In this document: positions 43,344 to 52,230 of the stretch, piece after piece | How positions within the stretch are numbered: the first letter of the stretch is position 1 | Layout: every line of letters starts with the position of its first letter | Origin: Coccinella septempunctata | Lineage: Eukaryota; Arthropoda; Insecta; Coleoptera; Coccinellidae | Direction of reading: 5' to 3' | Assembly (NCBI RefSeq): GCF_907165205.1 | Contig: NC_058194.1 | Span: 5,183,730-5,247,729 of the forward strand | Length of the DNA stretch: 64,000 bases | Notes under the pieces: generated by a model | What the model was told of the DNA's origin: nothing | Databases searched by the model: none | What the model saw: only the letters and a program-made list of their open reading frames with translations | Translations under genes and position numbers: made by a program

Positions 43344-44878
43344 ATTCTAACAATTCTTTCGACATTCAAACATCTACAAGACTGAAAATAATCCAGTTAA
43401 ATACTCAAAGTATTTCTAACAAGTTCACTACTTTAGAGATGTTTCTTGGCTCTATGAAACCTGACTTCGTCAGCGTGGCCGAACATTGGTGCTCACCGGA
43501 GCAGATTCCTCACATGTCCATCCCAGGATACAAGATTGGTGCCTATTACTCTAGGGGCTCTCGAATACATGGAGGATGTGCAATTTATGTGCTTTCCGAA
43601 CTTCAAGTTGAGCAATTGAACATTGATAAGTTTTCAGTTGAAATGCACTGTGAAATGTGCGGGGTTGAGTACAATTTCGGTATGTCATCATTCTGCATTA
43701 TCAGTGTTTATCGTCCCCCAACTGGCAAAATTCATTTATTTTTGAATATCCTACAGTATGTACTGAATTACTGTATCTCGAAGTATGGAATAGTGTTCTT
43801 ATGTGGTGATTTAAACGTGAATTACCTGGACGATGGGGATTTATCACGTCAGCTGCTCGAGGATTTATTTATTAGTCTGAACCTATTCGTTGGCTCCTCA
43901 GAGCCCACAAGAGTTTTCACAAATAAGCATGGGATAACATCTTCCAGCAAAGTTGATTATTTTGTAACTAATACTGATAAGTCTCTTGTGAATGTTACAG
44001 TTGTTGAACCATTTATTAGCGATCACAGAGCAGTGGTCCTTGAATACGTCAATCGCCCAGTAGAGAAAACCAATAGGGAGATTAAAACAATCAGAATGGT
44101 TTCTCAAAATAATCTCAATGAACTCAATTCATTGATTTCCAACATTGATTTCAATAGTATTCACTCTGTAACCGTTGATCAAAAATTCCAAAATTTCATC
44201 GATATATTGAAATCCAAAATTGAGATTGCTTGTCCTTTGAAAAAATTGAACTCTAATTTATCAAGAAGACCACAATGGGTTAACCATCGGTTACTTCAAG
44301 CCAGAGACCATTTACGTAATTTGCACTGGCTGGCTCTAAATTTAAATACGCCCAGGGTTAATGTTCAATACCGAAAAGCCAAGTCTGATTACGTTCGGCT
44401 GGTCAAAGATACGAAAATTGAGTATAACAGAAATTTCATTTTAGAATCTGCAAATACTAACAAAGCAGTTTGGAAACTGGTTAAGCATGAACACGGCACA
44501 GTTAGTACTCGGAAGCATATTACACTAACCCTCGACGATAAAAAGCTATCTTCCCCTCAGGAAGTGGCTGATGCATTCGTGAATTACTTTAGTCAGGTGA
44601 ACAGGCTGGCGCTGAGCAACTATTATGGTAACTCTATGTCAAACAAGTGTACCACTCACAAATTGATGAATCATAATTTTTTTTTCTTTTCTGTACTGCC
44701 AGATGAAGTTTGCAACACCATTGTCAGTTTAAAGAATAGTGGTAGCACTGGTCATGACGGAATATCTGCCAGAATTTTAAAATCAATCTCCCCTCTAATT
44801 GCGGAATATTTCTCCGATCTCGTGAACGAATCGATTTCCACAGGCCTTTTCCCTTTTCCTTTTCCCATCTGCCCTTAA
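43340..44878 (+). pseudogene. LINE ORF2, part 1: APE-like endonuclease and RT N-terminus
   Basis: The endonuclease starts KIIQLNTQSISNK (about 43385), with VAEHW, ISVYRPP, FLCGDLNVNY and SDHRAVVLEY (about 44020), the catalytic set of APE-type LINE nucleases. The RT N-terminal block GSTGHDGISARILK follows near 44740. The first ATG in frame (43439) lies after the start of the endonuclease, so translation must begin from a non-AUG codon or by coupling to the ORF1 stop, which the frame overlaps at 43340. The frame ends at 44878 because of a 13-base expansion of a CCTTTTCC run near 44855. Confidence 0.85.
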
Positions 44879-45840
44879 GTTAGCTAGGGTTTTACCTATC
44901 CATAAGAAAGACGACATCGATAACATAGCGAATTATAGACCAATCTCCATACGTAGTCAGCTTTCCAAGGTGTTCGAAAGAATTGTATATAAGCGAATGC
45001 ATGATTACTTGTCTCAGTTTTCCATCCTAACTAGTAGGCAACATGGCTTCAGAATTGGTCGATCCACCCAGACTGCGAGCCGTGAATTTGTGGAGTACGT
45101 CTATGAGTGCTTGGACAGTGGTTCCTACGTCGCCGGCCTGTTCTTTGACCTTTCGCGGGCCTTCGACTGCCTTAATCACCATTTCATCTTAGACAAGTTG
45201 TACCAAATAGGTTTCCGGGGTATATTTCTGGACTGGATCAACAGTTATCTTACTAACAGAAAAAATTATGTTCAAATCAACAACTATGAATCTCAAGAAT
45301 ATGAGTCTGATCTAGGCGTACCTCAAGGATCGGTTCTTGGACCGCTGCTCTTTACACTCTTCATTAATGAGTTGCCTGATTATATTATTGCTTCTATAAG
45401 AATTCTTTTTGCCGACGACACTTCCGTAGCAATCAAAGCAATTAGTTTAATGGAACTTAAATCACTCTGTGAAATTGTAATTCAGAGCTTCATTGATTGG
45501 TGTCACAAAAACTCACTAATAGTTAACTTCAATAAAACCCAAATAGTTAAATTTCAAATTCGTGATCAAGCTTCTGAACCTTTTGTTATTGTAAACCAGA
45601 ATGGTAATTTGCAGTCAACGGAATGTGTGAAATTTCTGGGATTGTATTTGGACACACATTTGAGATGGCATGATCATATCGATCACATTTGTAAAAAAAT
45701 CAACAGTTCATACTATGCAATATTGCGACTAAAGAGTGCACTTCCAGCTGATGCTTTGCTGGGTATTTATTACAGTATGGTTTACAGCCATTTGAGTTAT
45801 AATGTTGTGTTATGTTATGGGGTAACTCAACAAATAGCAT
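44858..45840 (+). pseudogene. LINE ORF2, part 2: reverse transcriptase
   Basis: After the slippage site the RT continues in a new frame: LARVLPIHKKDDIDNIANYRP, RQHGFRIGRSTQTA, FFDLSRAFDCLNHHF, GVPQGSVLGPLLFTLF and the intact FADDTSVA catalytic box (about 45408-45430), then VKFLGLYLD. All key RT residues are present. The frame is lost again at about 45815, where a 5-base duplication (TGTTATGTTAT) occurs. The two indels are the only breaks in this domain. Confidence 0.9.
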
Positions 45841-46126
45841 TAGGGCGTTCAGGGCCCAGAAAAAAACAATCCGACTTATTTTCAACTTAAGACCTCAGCA
45901 TTCATGTAGACCAGTTTTCAAGGAACATAAGATTTTGACTTTCCCCTGTATTTACATCTTACAGTGTCTTCTATATATACGTTCTAATTTGAATCATTTG
46001 AATAAGTGTTCCGACTTCCATGAATATGAGACGAGACATAAGGAAATAATGTGCATACCAAAACATAACACTGCCAAGTATAAATGTTTCTATAGCATAC
46101 CTGAATTTTTTTTGTATAAATTTTGA
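45812..46126 (+). pseudogene. LINE ORF2, part 3: C-terminal domain
   Basis: Continues as IRAFRAQKKTIRLIFNL, CRPVFKEHKILTFP, HEYETRHKE, parallel to the C-terminus of the 8.8-kb copy. Compared with that copy, about 30 codons are deleted after HNTAKYK, then the final YSIPEFF follows and a stop at 46126. Confidence 0.8.
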
Positions 46127-46226
46127 TTGATTAGTTTATTTTTTTCTCGATCTATCGAGTTATATTCTTCTTGTACGTGTCCTATACATTTTTTTAAAAT
46201 GTCTGAAAGGAATGAAATATATTATT

Positions 46227-46255
<29 letters not shown>

Positions 46256-46257
<2 letters not shown>

Positions 46258-46382
46258 TAGGATGTGACTCAGCACTGCAGGTGTTCACTGCTGACTTTGC
46301 AGGCTGCAACATAGTCATATACAAAGCTTATGGTAAATCTGGATAAGTTACATTGAATTAATATGGGGTGCGATTACATAAT
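46256..46382 (-). repeat. 5' LTR of the errantivirus, part 2
   Basis: Continues the LTR from TATAGGATGTGAC to CATAAT, followed by TATA, the right copy of the target duplication. Confidence 0.85.
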
Positions 46383-46498
46383 TATATATAAATATAAATA
46401 TATAATATTTCAATATATTATAAATAAATGAATAATTTCTTGACCATCAACAAATACATGGTATGTCAAATCTGAATAACATATATAACTTCGTATCT

Positions 46499-46604
46499 GT
46501 TAGAGATGATATCAAAATATGTTATTTTGTTTTCTATGATTTGTCTATGACCTGTCACTTCTATGAGATAAAAAGTCAGTCCAATCACCACGTGCATGAT
46601 TACA
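46499..46604 (+). repeat. Candidate 5' LTR of Copia family A copy 2
   Basis: The right edge is firm: GATTACA directly followed by GGTTATGGGCC at 46605, the Copia primer site. The left edge (TGTTAGAGATG at 46499) is a guess; a 106-bp LTR would be short compared with 164 bp in copy 1. Confidence 0.45.
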
Positions 46605-46699
46605 GGTTATGGGCCGCTTCCCTTGATTTGACGAAAATATCGTTTAAAATTCAGTTTTTCGTATTTGTTTTCGCAAGAAAATTAGTTCTAACTATAAAA

Positions 46700-47740
46700 C
46701 AAATATTCCGAAGCTGAAAGGACGCGAAAACTTCGATGATTGGGCGTTCGCTGTGGAAAATTTGTTGGTGCTAGAAGGTGCAGACAAATACCTGAAGCAG
46801 GAATAAACTGAAGGCGCGGCAGCAGCAGCTGATGCTAAGGCACGAGCTAAATTAATTTTGACGATTGACTGATCATTATTTGTACACATAAAGGACAGAA
46901 AGACCACGAACGAATTGTGGAAAAAACTACGTGCTTTGTTCGACGATTCAGGATTTTCGAGGAGGATTACTTCGCTTCGTCACCTCATTTCTATACGATT
47001 AGAAAACTGTGAGAATATGACGAATTATGTGACACAAATAGTTGAGACTTCTCAACGTTTAAGCGGAACAGGATTCGCTATCAACGACGAATGGGTTGGT
47101 TCATTGTTGCTGGCCGGATTAGCAGAGCGATTTATGCCCATGATAATGGCTATCGAACATTCCTCACTTCATATTACTGCCGATTCCATCAAAACCAAAT
47201 TACTGGATATGGAAACAGAAACGGAATGCAACGGAGCATTATTCTCATCGAGAGGTTGGCATAAAAAGAAAATCGCTAAAGGTGGCGACACTGGCAGAAA
47301 TGTCAACTTCAATGCGCCGTCGACGTCAACGTCAGCGTCAAACTCAGCTGTCAGAAGTATGAAGATAAAATGTTGCAAATGCAAAGACATTGGACATTAT
47401 CGTAATAAGTGCCCAATTTTAAACGAGAAAGCTGATAAGAAGAAACAAAATCAAGCTTTCAGTGCTGTATTTCTCAGCGGCAAATTCAACAAAGGTGATT
47501 TTTACATCGACTCAGGTGCAAGTCAACACATGTGTACGAATGAAAGTTGGATAAAAAATCCGTCATACTCTTCGAATTTTCCAGTAATCATCGTTGCCAT
47601 TAACAAGAAAGTTCCCGTTCGATGTATAGGAGATGTAGACATGACAACAAATCACAATTTTCACATAACTGTGAAGAATGTATTGTGTGTACCCAGTCTC
47701 AGAACTAACCTATTGTCAGTCAGTGAATTGATAAAGAACG
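46700..47740 (+). pseudogene. Copia family A copy 2: gag and protease
   Basis: Begins LKGRENFDDWAFAVENLL with two early stops (about 46804 and 46869). It then stays open from 46915 as gag: NELWKKL, GSLLLAGLAERFMP, and a perfect CX2CX4HX4C knuckle (CCKCKDIGHYRNKC, about 47375-47415). The protease follows with an intact DSGASQHM (about 47510) and LLSVSEL. It is better preserved than copy 1 at 5.6-8.0 kb. At about 47740 Copia sequence ends and Penelope-like sequence begins without a frame change. Confidence 0.85.
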
Positions 47741-47886
47741 AAAACAGCGAATCAAATAGAAGCGTGCCTTTTCTAGATACCAAACTGATCAGGCAAGAAG
47801 ATAATACTATAAAATTGGACTGGTACCAGAAGCCAAGCAGTTCCGGCAGGTACATCAATGCGTCGTCATACCACAATACAAAATAA
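46915..47886 (+). CDS. Chimeric open frame: Copia Gag-protease fused to Penelope-like RT C-terminus
   Basis: 323 codons without a stop. Residues 1 to about 275 are Copia Gag and protease; from about residue 280 the sequence is VPFLDTKLIRQEDNTIKLDWYQKPSSSGRYINA, the RT thumb region of Penelope-like elements. The junction is in frame. The frame ends 50 codons later, where the Penelope frame shifts. It is most simply an accidental fusion by insertion or deletion; whether it is expressed is unknown. Confidence 0.8.
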   Translation: MWKKLRALFDDSGFSRRITSLRHLISIRLENCENMTNYVTQIVETSQRLSGTGFAINDEWVGSLLLAGLAERFMPMIMAIEHSSLHITADSIKTKLLDMETETECNGALFSSRGWHKKKIAKGGDTGRNVNFNAPSTSTSASNSAVRSMKIKCCKCKDIGHYRNKCPILNEKADKKKQNQAFSAVFLSGKFNKGDFYIDSGASQHMCTNESWIKNPSYSSNFPVIIVAINKKVPVRCIGDVDMTTNHNFHITVKNVLCVPSLRTNLLSVSELIKNENSESNRSVPFLDTKLIRQEDNTIKLDWYQKPSSSGRYINASSYHNTK

Positions 47887-48064
47887 CAGTGAACACCATC
47901 TTAGGCCTAAAGAAAAGAATCGAAGACATCACACATCCCACATTGACAAAAGGAGCTCTAGGAAGGCTATTCCAACTAAAGAGACAATGGGTACTCCAAC
48001 CAACTACTTAAGAAACTGTTATACAGCACAACGCGCCTTCCAGAGCCGACCATAACAGCTGAAA

Positions 48065-48586
48065 ATGGGAATGCGAGTCACCTTCGCAAAGTTACCATAC
48101 ATCAAAGAGTTGACATTCGAGCTAACAAAACTGTTCAAAAAATACATGAACATAAAAGTTGCAAGATACACCTTAGTAGCCATCAAATCGCTTTTCAGTA
48201 ACACAGAAGAAAAGTTAAAAAACTCGTTCAAACGAAACGTAGTCTACCAGATAAAATGCAGACATTGCCCCCAGGTATGCATAGGCCAGACTTCGCAAGC
48301 CCTAGCAAAAAGAATTTCCCTGCACAAAAGCGATTCCACCATTCGCCTCGACCAATGTGCACTGGGCCAACACATTAAGAACACAGGTCACAACGTAGAT
48401 TTCGAGAATGTAATGGTGCTAGAGCAAGAAGACAACTATAACAAACGCTTATTCCTCGAGATGTGCCATATACAACAAAATAACACAATGAATATGAAAT
48501 CAGATACAAAAAATCTCAGCAGTATATATAGTTTTCTCCTAAGAAGTGATCAATATGGACGAAATCTGCAGGACCTTACACAGTGA
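48065..48586 (+). CDS. Penelope-like GIY-YIG endonuclease domain (open 173 codons)
   Basis: The core reads YQIKCRHCPQVCIGQTSQALAKR: the CX2C pair before the GIY-YIG block, here VCIGQT instead of NGIYIGQT, so the second Tyr is replaced by Cys. The conserved Arg (KRISLHKSD), His and the later Glu (FLEMCH) are present. The substitution in the YIG triad may weaken activity. The frame is intact over 173 codons and follows the RT thumb fragment. Confidence 0.8.
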   Translation: MGMRVTFAKLPYIKELTFELTKLFKKYMNIKVARYTLVAIKSLFSNTEEKLKNSFKRNVVYQIKCRHCPQVCIGQTSQALAKRISLHKSDSTIRLDQCALGQHIKNTGHNVDFENVMVLEQEDNYNKRLFLEMCHIQQNNTMNMKSDTKNLSSIYSFLLRSDQYGRNLQDLTQ

Positions 48587-48947
48587 ATGTTCCCACATAA
48601 AAAGGTGGTTTTAAAATAAAAATTAAAAACAAAATCATTCCTGTCAAGAAAAATAAGTCCATATCATATGTTGTTCTATGTTCCTGGTCTGTGTTCGTCG
48701 CGTCAGTGACTTCATTTTGTTATGCACCGCTATTTTTCGAAACAATTAAGAAAGAATTTAAGTAATAATAATTTATTAACATCGTACAATATCTCCTGAA
48801 ATTTGTTATTATGATAATGTGGATTGACAACTTTCAGCGGTTGTGCCTTTTTCTTGAAGCTGTGCCCCTGTTTATGTCTTAGTATTGTAAGTCCACTGTC
48901 ATATATGTACATTAGAATATAAGGTGAAGTTTTTTTTTTTACAGTAT

Positions 48948-48988
48948 GCTCCTGAAGAAGTCCACAAAGTTCGGACGAAATATAGAGC
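48948..48988 (+). ncRNA. Hammerhead-like motif in the Penelope-like tail
   Basis: GCTC (48948-48951) and GAGC (48984-48987) can pair as an outer helix. Between them are CTGAAGA (fits CUGANGA), GTCC...GGAC as helix II, and GAAA at 48977-48980 followed by TATA. This is the core order of a minimal hammerhead with a nearly absent helix III, a form reported for Penelope-like elements. Activity is unproven. Confidence 0.5.
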
Positions 48989-49080
48989 TGTTAATACAAA
49001 TTGACTTTAACTAACTGCCCAATAGTCGAAACACCCTTAACCTCTTCGATATCTCCTGACGACTAGTAGCTCACCTCGAT

Positions 49081-49081
<1 letters not shown>

Positions 49082-49118
<37 letters not shown>
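49082..49118. repeat. TA microsatellite, left of LTR element
   Basis: About 17 TA units ending exactly where the LTR begins with TGTTAGC. Confidence 0.9.
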
Positions 49119-49122
<4 letters not shown>

Positions 49123-49405
49123 AGCAAATGTTAATTTGACCCCCCTTAAAATATACTGATAATGTCCGACGACGAATGTCGAAGGAAGAATAAGAGTATA
49201 GAACCTATGCTCTGTGAACTCTGTGCTCCAATGTTACCTGCTCTCTCTTCGCACAGGCCGAGCACACAATTACTTGAACTATCTTGTCGGGCGATACGCT
49301 TTGTACCTGACCCTTTGTTAGAGCACCTCCACGTGCTAGATAACCGACCGCCATCTTACTTTGTGAATAAAAAGTATCAACCACGTGTTTTACTTAATTC
49401 TAACA
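49119..49405 (+). repeat. 5' LTR of a young Gypsy-type element (287 bp)
   Basis: Starts TGTTAGC and ends TTCTAACA, with a TAATTCTAACA-type end and AATAAAAAG poly(A)-like word. It differs from the 3' LTR (51856-52141) at only about two sites (GTTAGAG/GTTACAG and a one-base indel in TTTTACTTAA). The 100-codon frame over the LTR has no known domain. Confidence 0.9.
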
Positions 49406-49510
49406 TCAGAAGTGGGATTAAATTTCTTCTTTCGAGAAAAGAAATTGAGGATCCTATTTTGTGAGTGAAAATCGTTTGTGTTTTGTGAGAATCTACAAGA
49501 ATAAGCCAAA

Positions 49511-50083
49511 ATGGACCAGCAAAATCTCAACAAAGCTCCTGAAGAAAGTAAGCCATTTCGTTTAAGGAACGACACCGACCACGTGGTGACCGCATAATTA
49601 TCGTTAGCCCAGTTTGACCCCGACGATACATCCTTTTCAACCAAGGAGTGGATTGAGGAAGTTGATCAAATTAAATTCGAAACAGGTACGTCTGATACTG
49701 TTGTAGTATCAAAAGCTGGGCAAGCCCTGAAAGGCCGTGCAGCCAAAATTTATCAAAATTGGAAACCGATAGTTAGAAATTGGTCAACATTTTCTAGGAA
49801 TTTAGAGATAGCGTTCCCTGAGAAAGGAACTCCGGCCACGAGGCTTAAAGCTAGCATGTTGATAAGTAGTGCAAATTTTAGTTCGTTAGTAGAGTATGCT
49901 CATGCCAAGTTGAATTCGATCAGGAAACTTTGTGAAAGGTTTCCGTGGGAAATAGTGTTGAACTTGATAGCACATGATATCACTAATGTAGAAGTTAAGA
50001 ATAGATTATTAGTGCAAGAACCTAAGAATGAAATGCAGCAGCTGAAATTGCCTTCTTCATTGGATTCCGACGCTCCATATTAG
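49511..50083 (+). pseudogene. Gag of the young LTR element
   Basis: ATG at 49511, then an early stop (TAA near 49597) and re-opening: FSTKEWIEEVDQI, KGRAAKIYQNW, LEIAFPEKG, a retrotransposon-gag helical domain. The frame ends at 50083. Further on, NCGKFRHRK (about 50170) is a degraded CCHC knuckle. The element is recent by LTR identity yet its gag is broken, so it probably moved with proteins from another copy. Confidence 0.75.
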
Positions 50084-51060
50084 TCTCAGATAAAATAGTA
50101 GAAAACTAGAAGAATGAAGCAGCTACTGAAAACAGAATCAGATAAAACCTTTCATGGGAATTGTAAGAACTGTGGAAAATTTAGGCATAGAAAGTTAGAT
50201 TATTGTAAAGAAACGTTGTTTTAATTCTAATCCAGAAAATTCCAGTCTTGAATGTAATTTCTGTGATTGAAAGGGACATACTGAAGATTTTTATTTTGTT
50301 AAGAAAAAGAGAGAAACAAGTTCAGTCAAACTTTAGTGACCCAGTGTTCGTAACAATCAATTAGCACATTAGATTTGAATCTAGACTTGTCAGGATTGGA
50401 CGAGCGATTAGTGAAGTATTGAATAAATCGAATATTGTCAAATAACAAAAATTCTCAAGCATGTCGACTAACTTAGTCGGAACATACCTAGTGGAAATAA
50501 GATACTGGCGCTTTGTTATGTTTCAGGAAAATCAAAACCAATTGCAAAAGTCTGATCTGTTTTGTACGTGAATTTTTATGAAGATTTACACAAGACAAGC
50601 GCTCTCAAGAATGTAAAATGTTCCCGTTGAGCAATCCAGGAGTATAGTATAACGCTGGCAGGTCTCGAACATCACCATCAGGTTAGGTTACCGATTGATG
50701 TTAATCAGAAAATTTCCATGAAGGTGACATCTATCGAATGAAGAAAAACTGAAGCCAACATTTATTGGACCTTTCGAAGTGCAAGCAGTCCTACCAAACG
50801 ATCTATATGCCTTGAGAAGTGTAGGAGTCCAGAATAGAACCAATGAGATCTTGGCCTAAAAAAAGCAAATAGTGATGAGTGAGTGCTAGTTTCAATGATG
50901 CGCCATGATGAAGTGAAATATTCTCATGTCCATCAGATTTTATGTTCTATGCTGTTCCTTATGAGATTCTTATTGTTATGTTATGATCCATTGTATTCTC
51001 TCATGTTCATTTTATGTTGAATGTTTTCCAAAGCACTTGAAATTCCATGATAAGTTTTCG
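50084..51060 (+). pseudogene. Remnant pol region of the young LTR element
   Basis: Most of pol is absent. A Gypsy-type integrase tail is readable at about 50743-50850 (FIGPFEVQAVLPNDLYALR). Protease-like words may exist near 50500 but I could not confirm them. With only about 1 kb between gag and the tandem array, RT and RNase H cannot be encoded. Confidence 0.6.
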
Positions 51061-51079
51061 GTACTTTAAATACGAAGAT

Positions 51080-51560
51080 GTAAAATTGACAAGTAAGGCC
51101 CAGACGGGATGTCGCTAGTGAGGCTAACTGTGTGCAATTGAGAAGTAAGGTCCGGACGGGAGTCCCTAGTTGAGGCTAACCTCTGTGCAATTTCACAGTT
51201 GTGATATTGACAAGTAAGGCCTAGACGGGAGGTCGCTAGTGAGGCTAACTTCTGTGCAATTGACAAGTAAGGTCCGGACGGGAGTCCCTAGTAGAGGCTA
51301 ACATCTGTGCAATTTTACAGTAGTGATATTGACAAGTAAGGCCCAGACGGGATGTCGCTAGTGAGGCTAACTCTGTGCAATTGACAAGTAAGGTCCGGAC
51401 GGGAGTCCCTAGTTGAGGCTAACCTCTGTTCAATTTCACAGTTCTGATATTGACAAGTAAGGCCTAGACGGGAGGTCGCTAGTGAGGCTAACTTCTGTGC
51501 AATTGACAAGTAAGGCCCGGACGGGAGTCCCTAGTAGAGGCTAACTTCTGTGCAATGTCA
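51080..51560 (+). repeat. Higher-order tandem array inside the LTR element
   Basis: The basic unit (about 50-60 bp) reads GACAAGTAAGGCC(C/T)AGACGGGA.GTC(G/C)CTAGT.GAGGCTAAC. Two types alternate (GGATGTCGCTAGTGAGG and GGAGTCCCTAGT(T/A)GAGG), making a dimer of about 122 bp. A four-unit pattern repeats with period 243 (starts at 51088 and 51331). It lies between the integrase remnant and the 3' LTR. Confidence 0.85.
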
Positions 51561-51855
51561 CAAACCTAATTTAACAGTTTATATGTTGTAAATGACAATT
51601 TAACAACTTTTGAAATTCCAAGTGTTTTGCTGACCTGATCTGTAAACAGTAAGCGGTGGTGGTTTTTTTCTCGCTTGGCTCTTTTTTCCACCTATAATAA
51701 TGCCGCAGCGCGAGCCAGCGCATCAAACAGAGCCATGTACACAAAGATTCAACTGTTTTATGTTTACAAGCTCCCTTTAACAATGTTGTTTGATATTAAG
51801 ATATTGTTTATGCCTACTAAGTGAAACGAGGACGTTTCAGTGGTCAGTATGGCCG
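51561..51855 (+). other. 3' UTR of the young LTR element
   Basis: Non-coding stretch ending at the 3' LTR; a weak purine-rich tract (AGTGAAACGAGGACG) near 51820 may be the second-strand primer. Confidence 0.4.
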
Positions 51856-52137
51856 TGTTAGCAAATGTTAATTTGACCCCCCTTAAAATATACTGATAAT
51901 GTCCGACGACGAATGTCGAAGGAAGAATAAGAGTATAGAACCTATGCTCTGTGAACTCTGTGCTCCAATGTTACCTGCTCTCTCTTCGCACAGGCCGAGC
52001 ACACAATTACTTGAACTATCTTGTCGGGCGATACGCTTTGTACCTGACCCTTTGTTACAGCACCTCCACGTGCTAGATAACCGACCGCCATCTTACTTTG
52101 TGAATAAAAAGTATCAACCACGTGTTTTATTAATTCT

Positions 52138-52141
<4 letters not shown>
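51856..52141 (+). repeat. 3' LTR of the young Gypsy-type element (286 bp)
   Basis: Near-identical copy of 49119-49405, followed at once by TA repeats. Both outer flanks are TATATA, so the target duplication is hidden in the microsatellite. Confidence 0.9.

Positions 52142-52227
<86 letters not shown>
52142..52227. repeat. TA microsatellite, about 43 units
   Basis: Uninterrupted TA run between the LTR and the R4-like LINE. Frames across it give only poly(Tyr-Ile). Confidence 0.95.

Positions 52228-52230
<3 letters not shown>

Larger units (their letters stand above)
42351..46255 (+). mobile_element. Nearly full-length CR1/Jockey-type LINE in the errantivirus LTR
   Basis: The LTR sequence stops at 42350 and resumes with TATAGGATGTG at 46256. 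Within are ORF1 (PHD-like finger), ORF2 (endonuclease, RT) and a 3' ATT microsatellite tail at 46219-46255. The 5' UTR is almost absent: the first ATG is 4 bases in. No clear target duplication is seen. The element is in opposite orientation to the errantivirus. Confidence 0.9.
47741..49083 (+). mobile_element. Penelope-like element 2 (RT end, GIY-YIG, 3' tail)
   Basis: After the RT thumb part the sequence reads LGLKKRIEDITHPT in another frame, then the endonuclease frame at 48065-48586, a 3' UTR, a hammerhead-like tail at 48948-48988 and a TA microsatellite at 49083. It differs in sequence from Penelope-like element 1 at 11-12.8 kb, so two lineages are present. Confidence 0.8.

Noticed and set aside
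49162..49464. 100-codon frame starting MSDDECRRKNK in the LTR
   Set aside because: Duplicated only because it lies in both LTRs; no domain, and it covers regulatory LTR sequence.
51080..51560. CRISPR-like regular repeats
   Set aside because: Units are contiguous tandem repeats without unique spacers, inside an LTR retrotransposon of a eukaryote.
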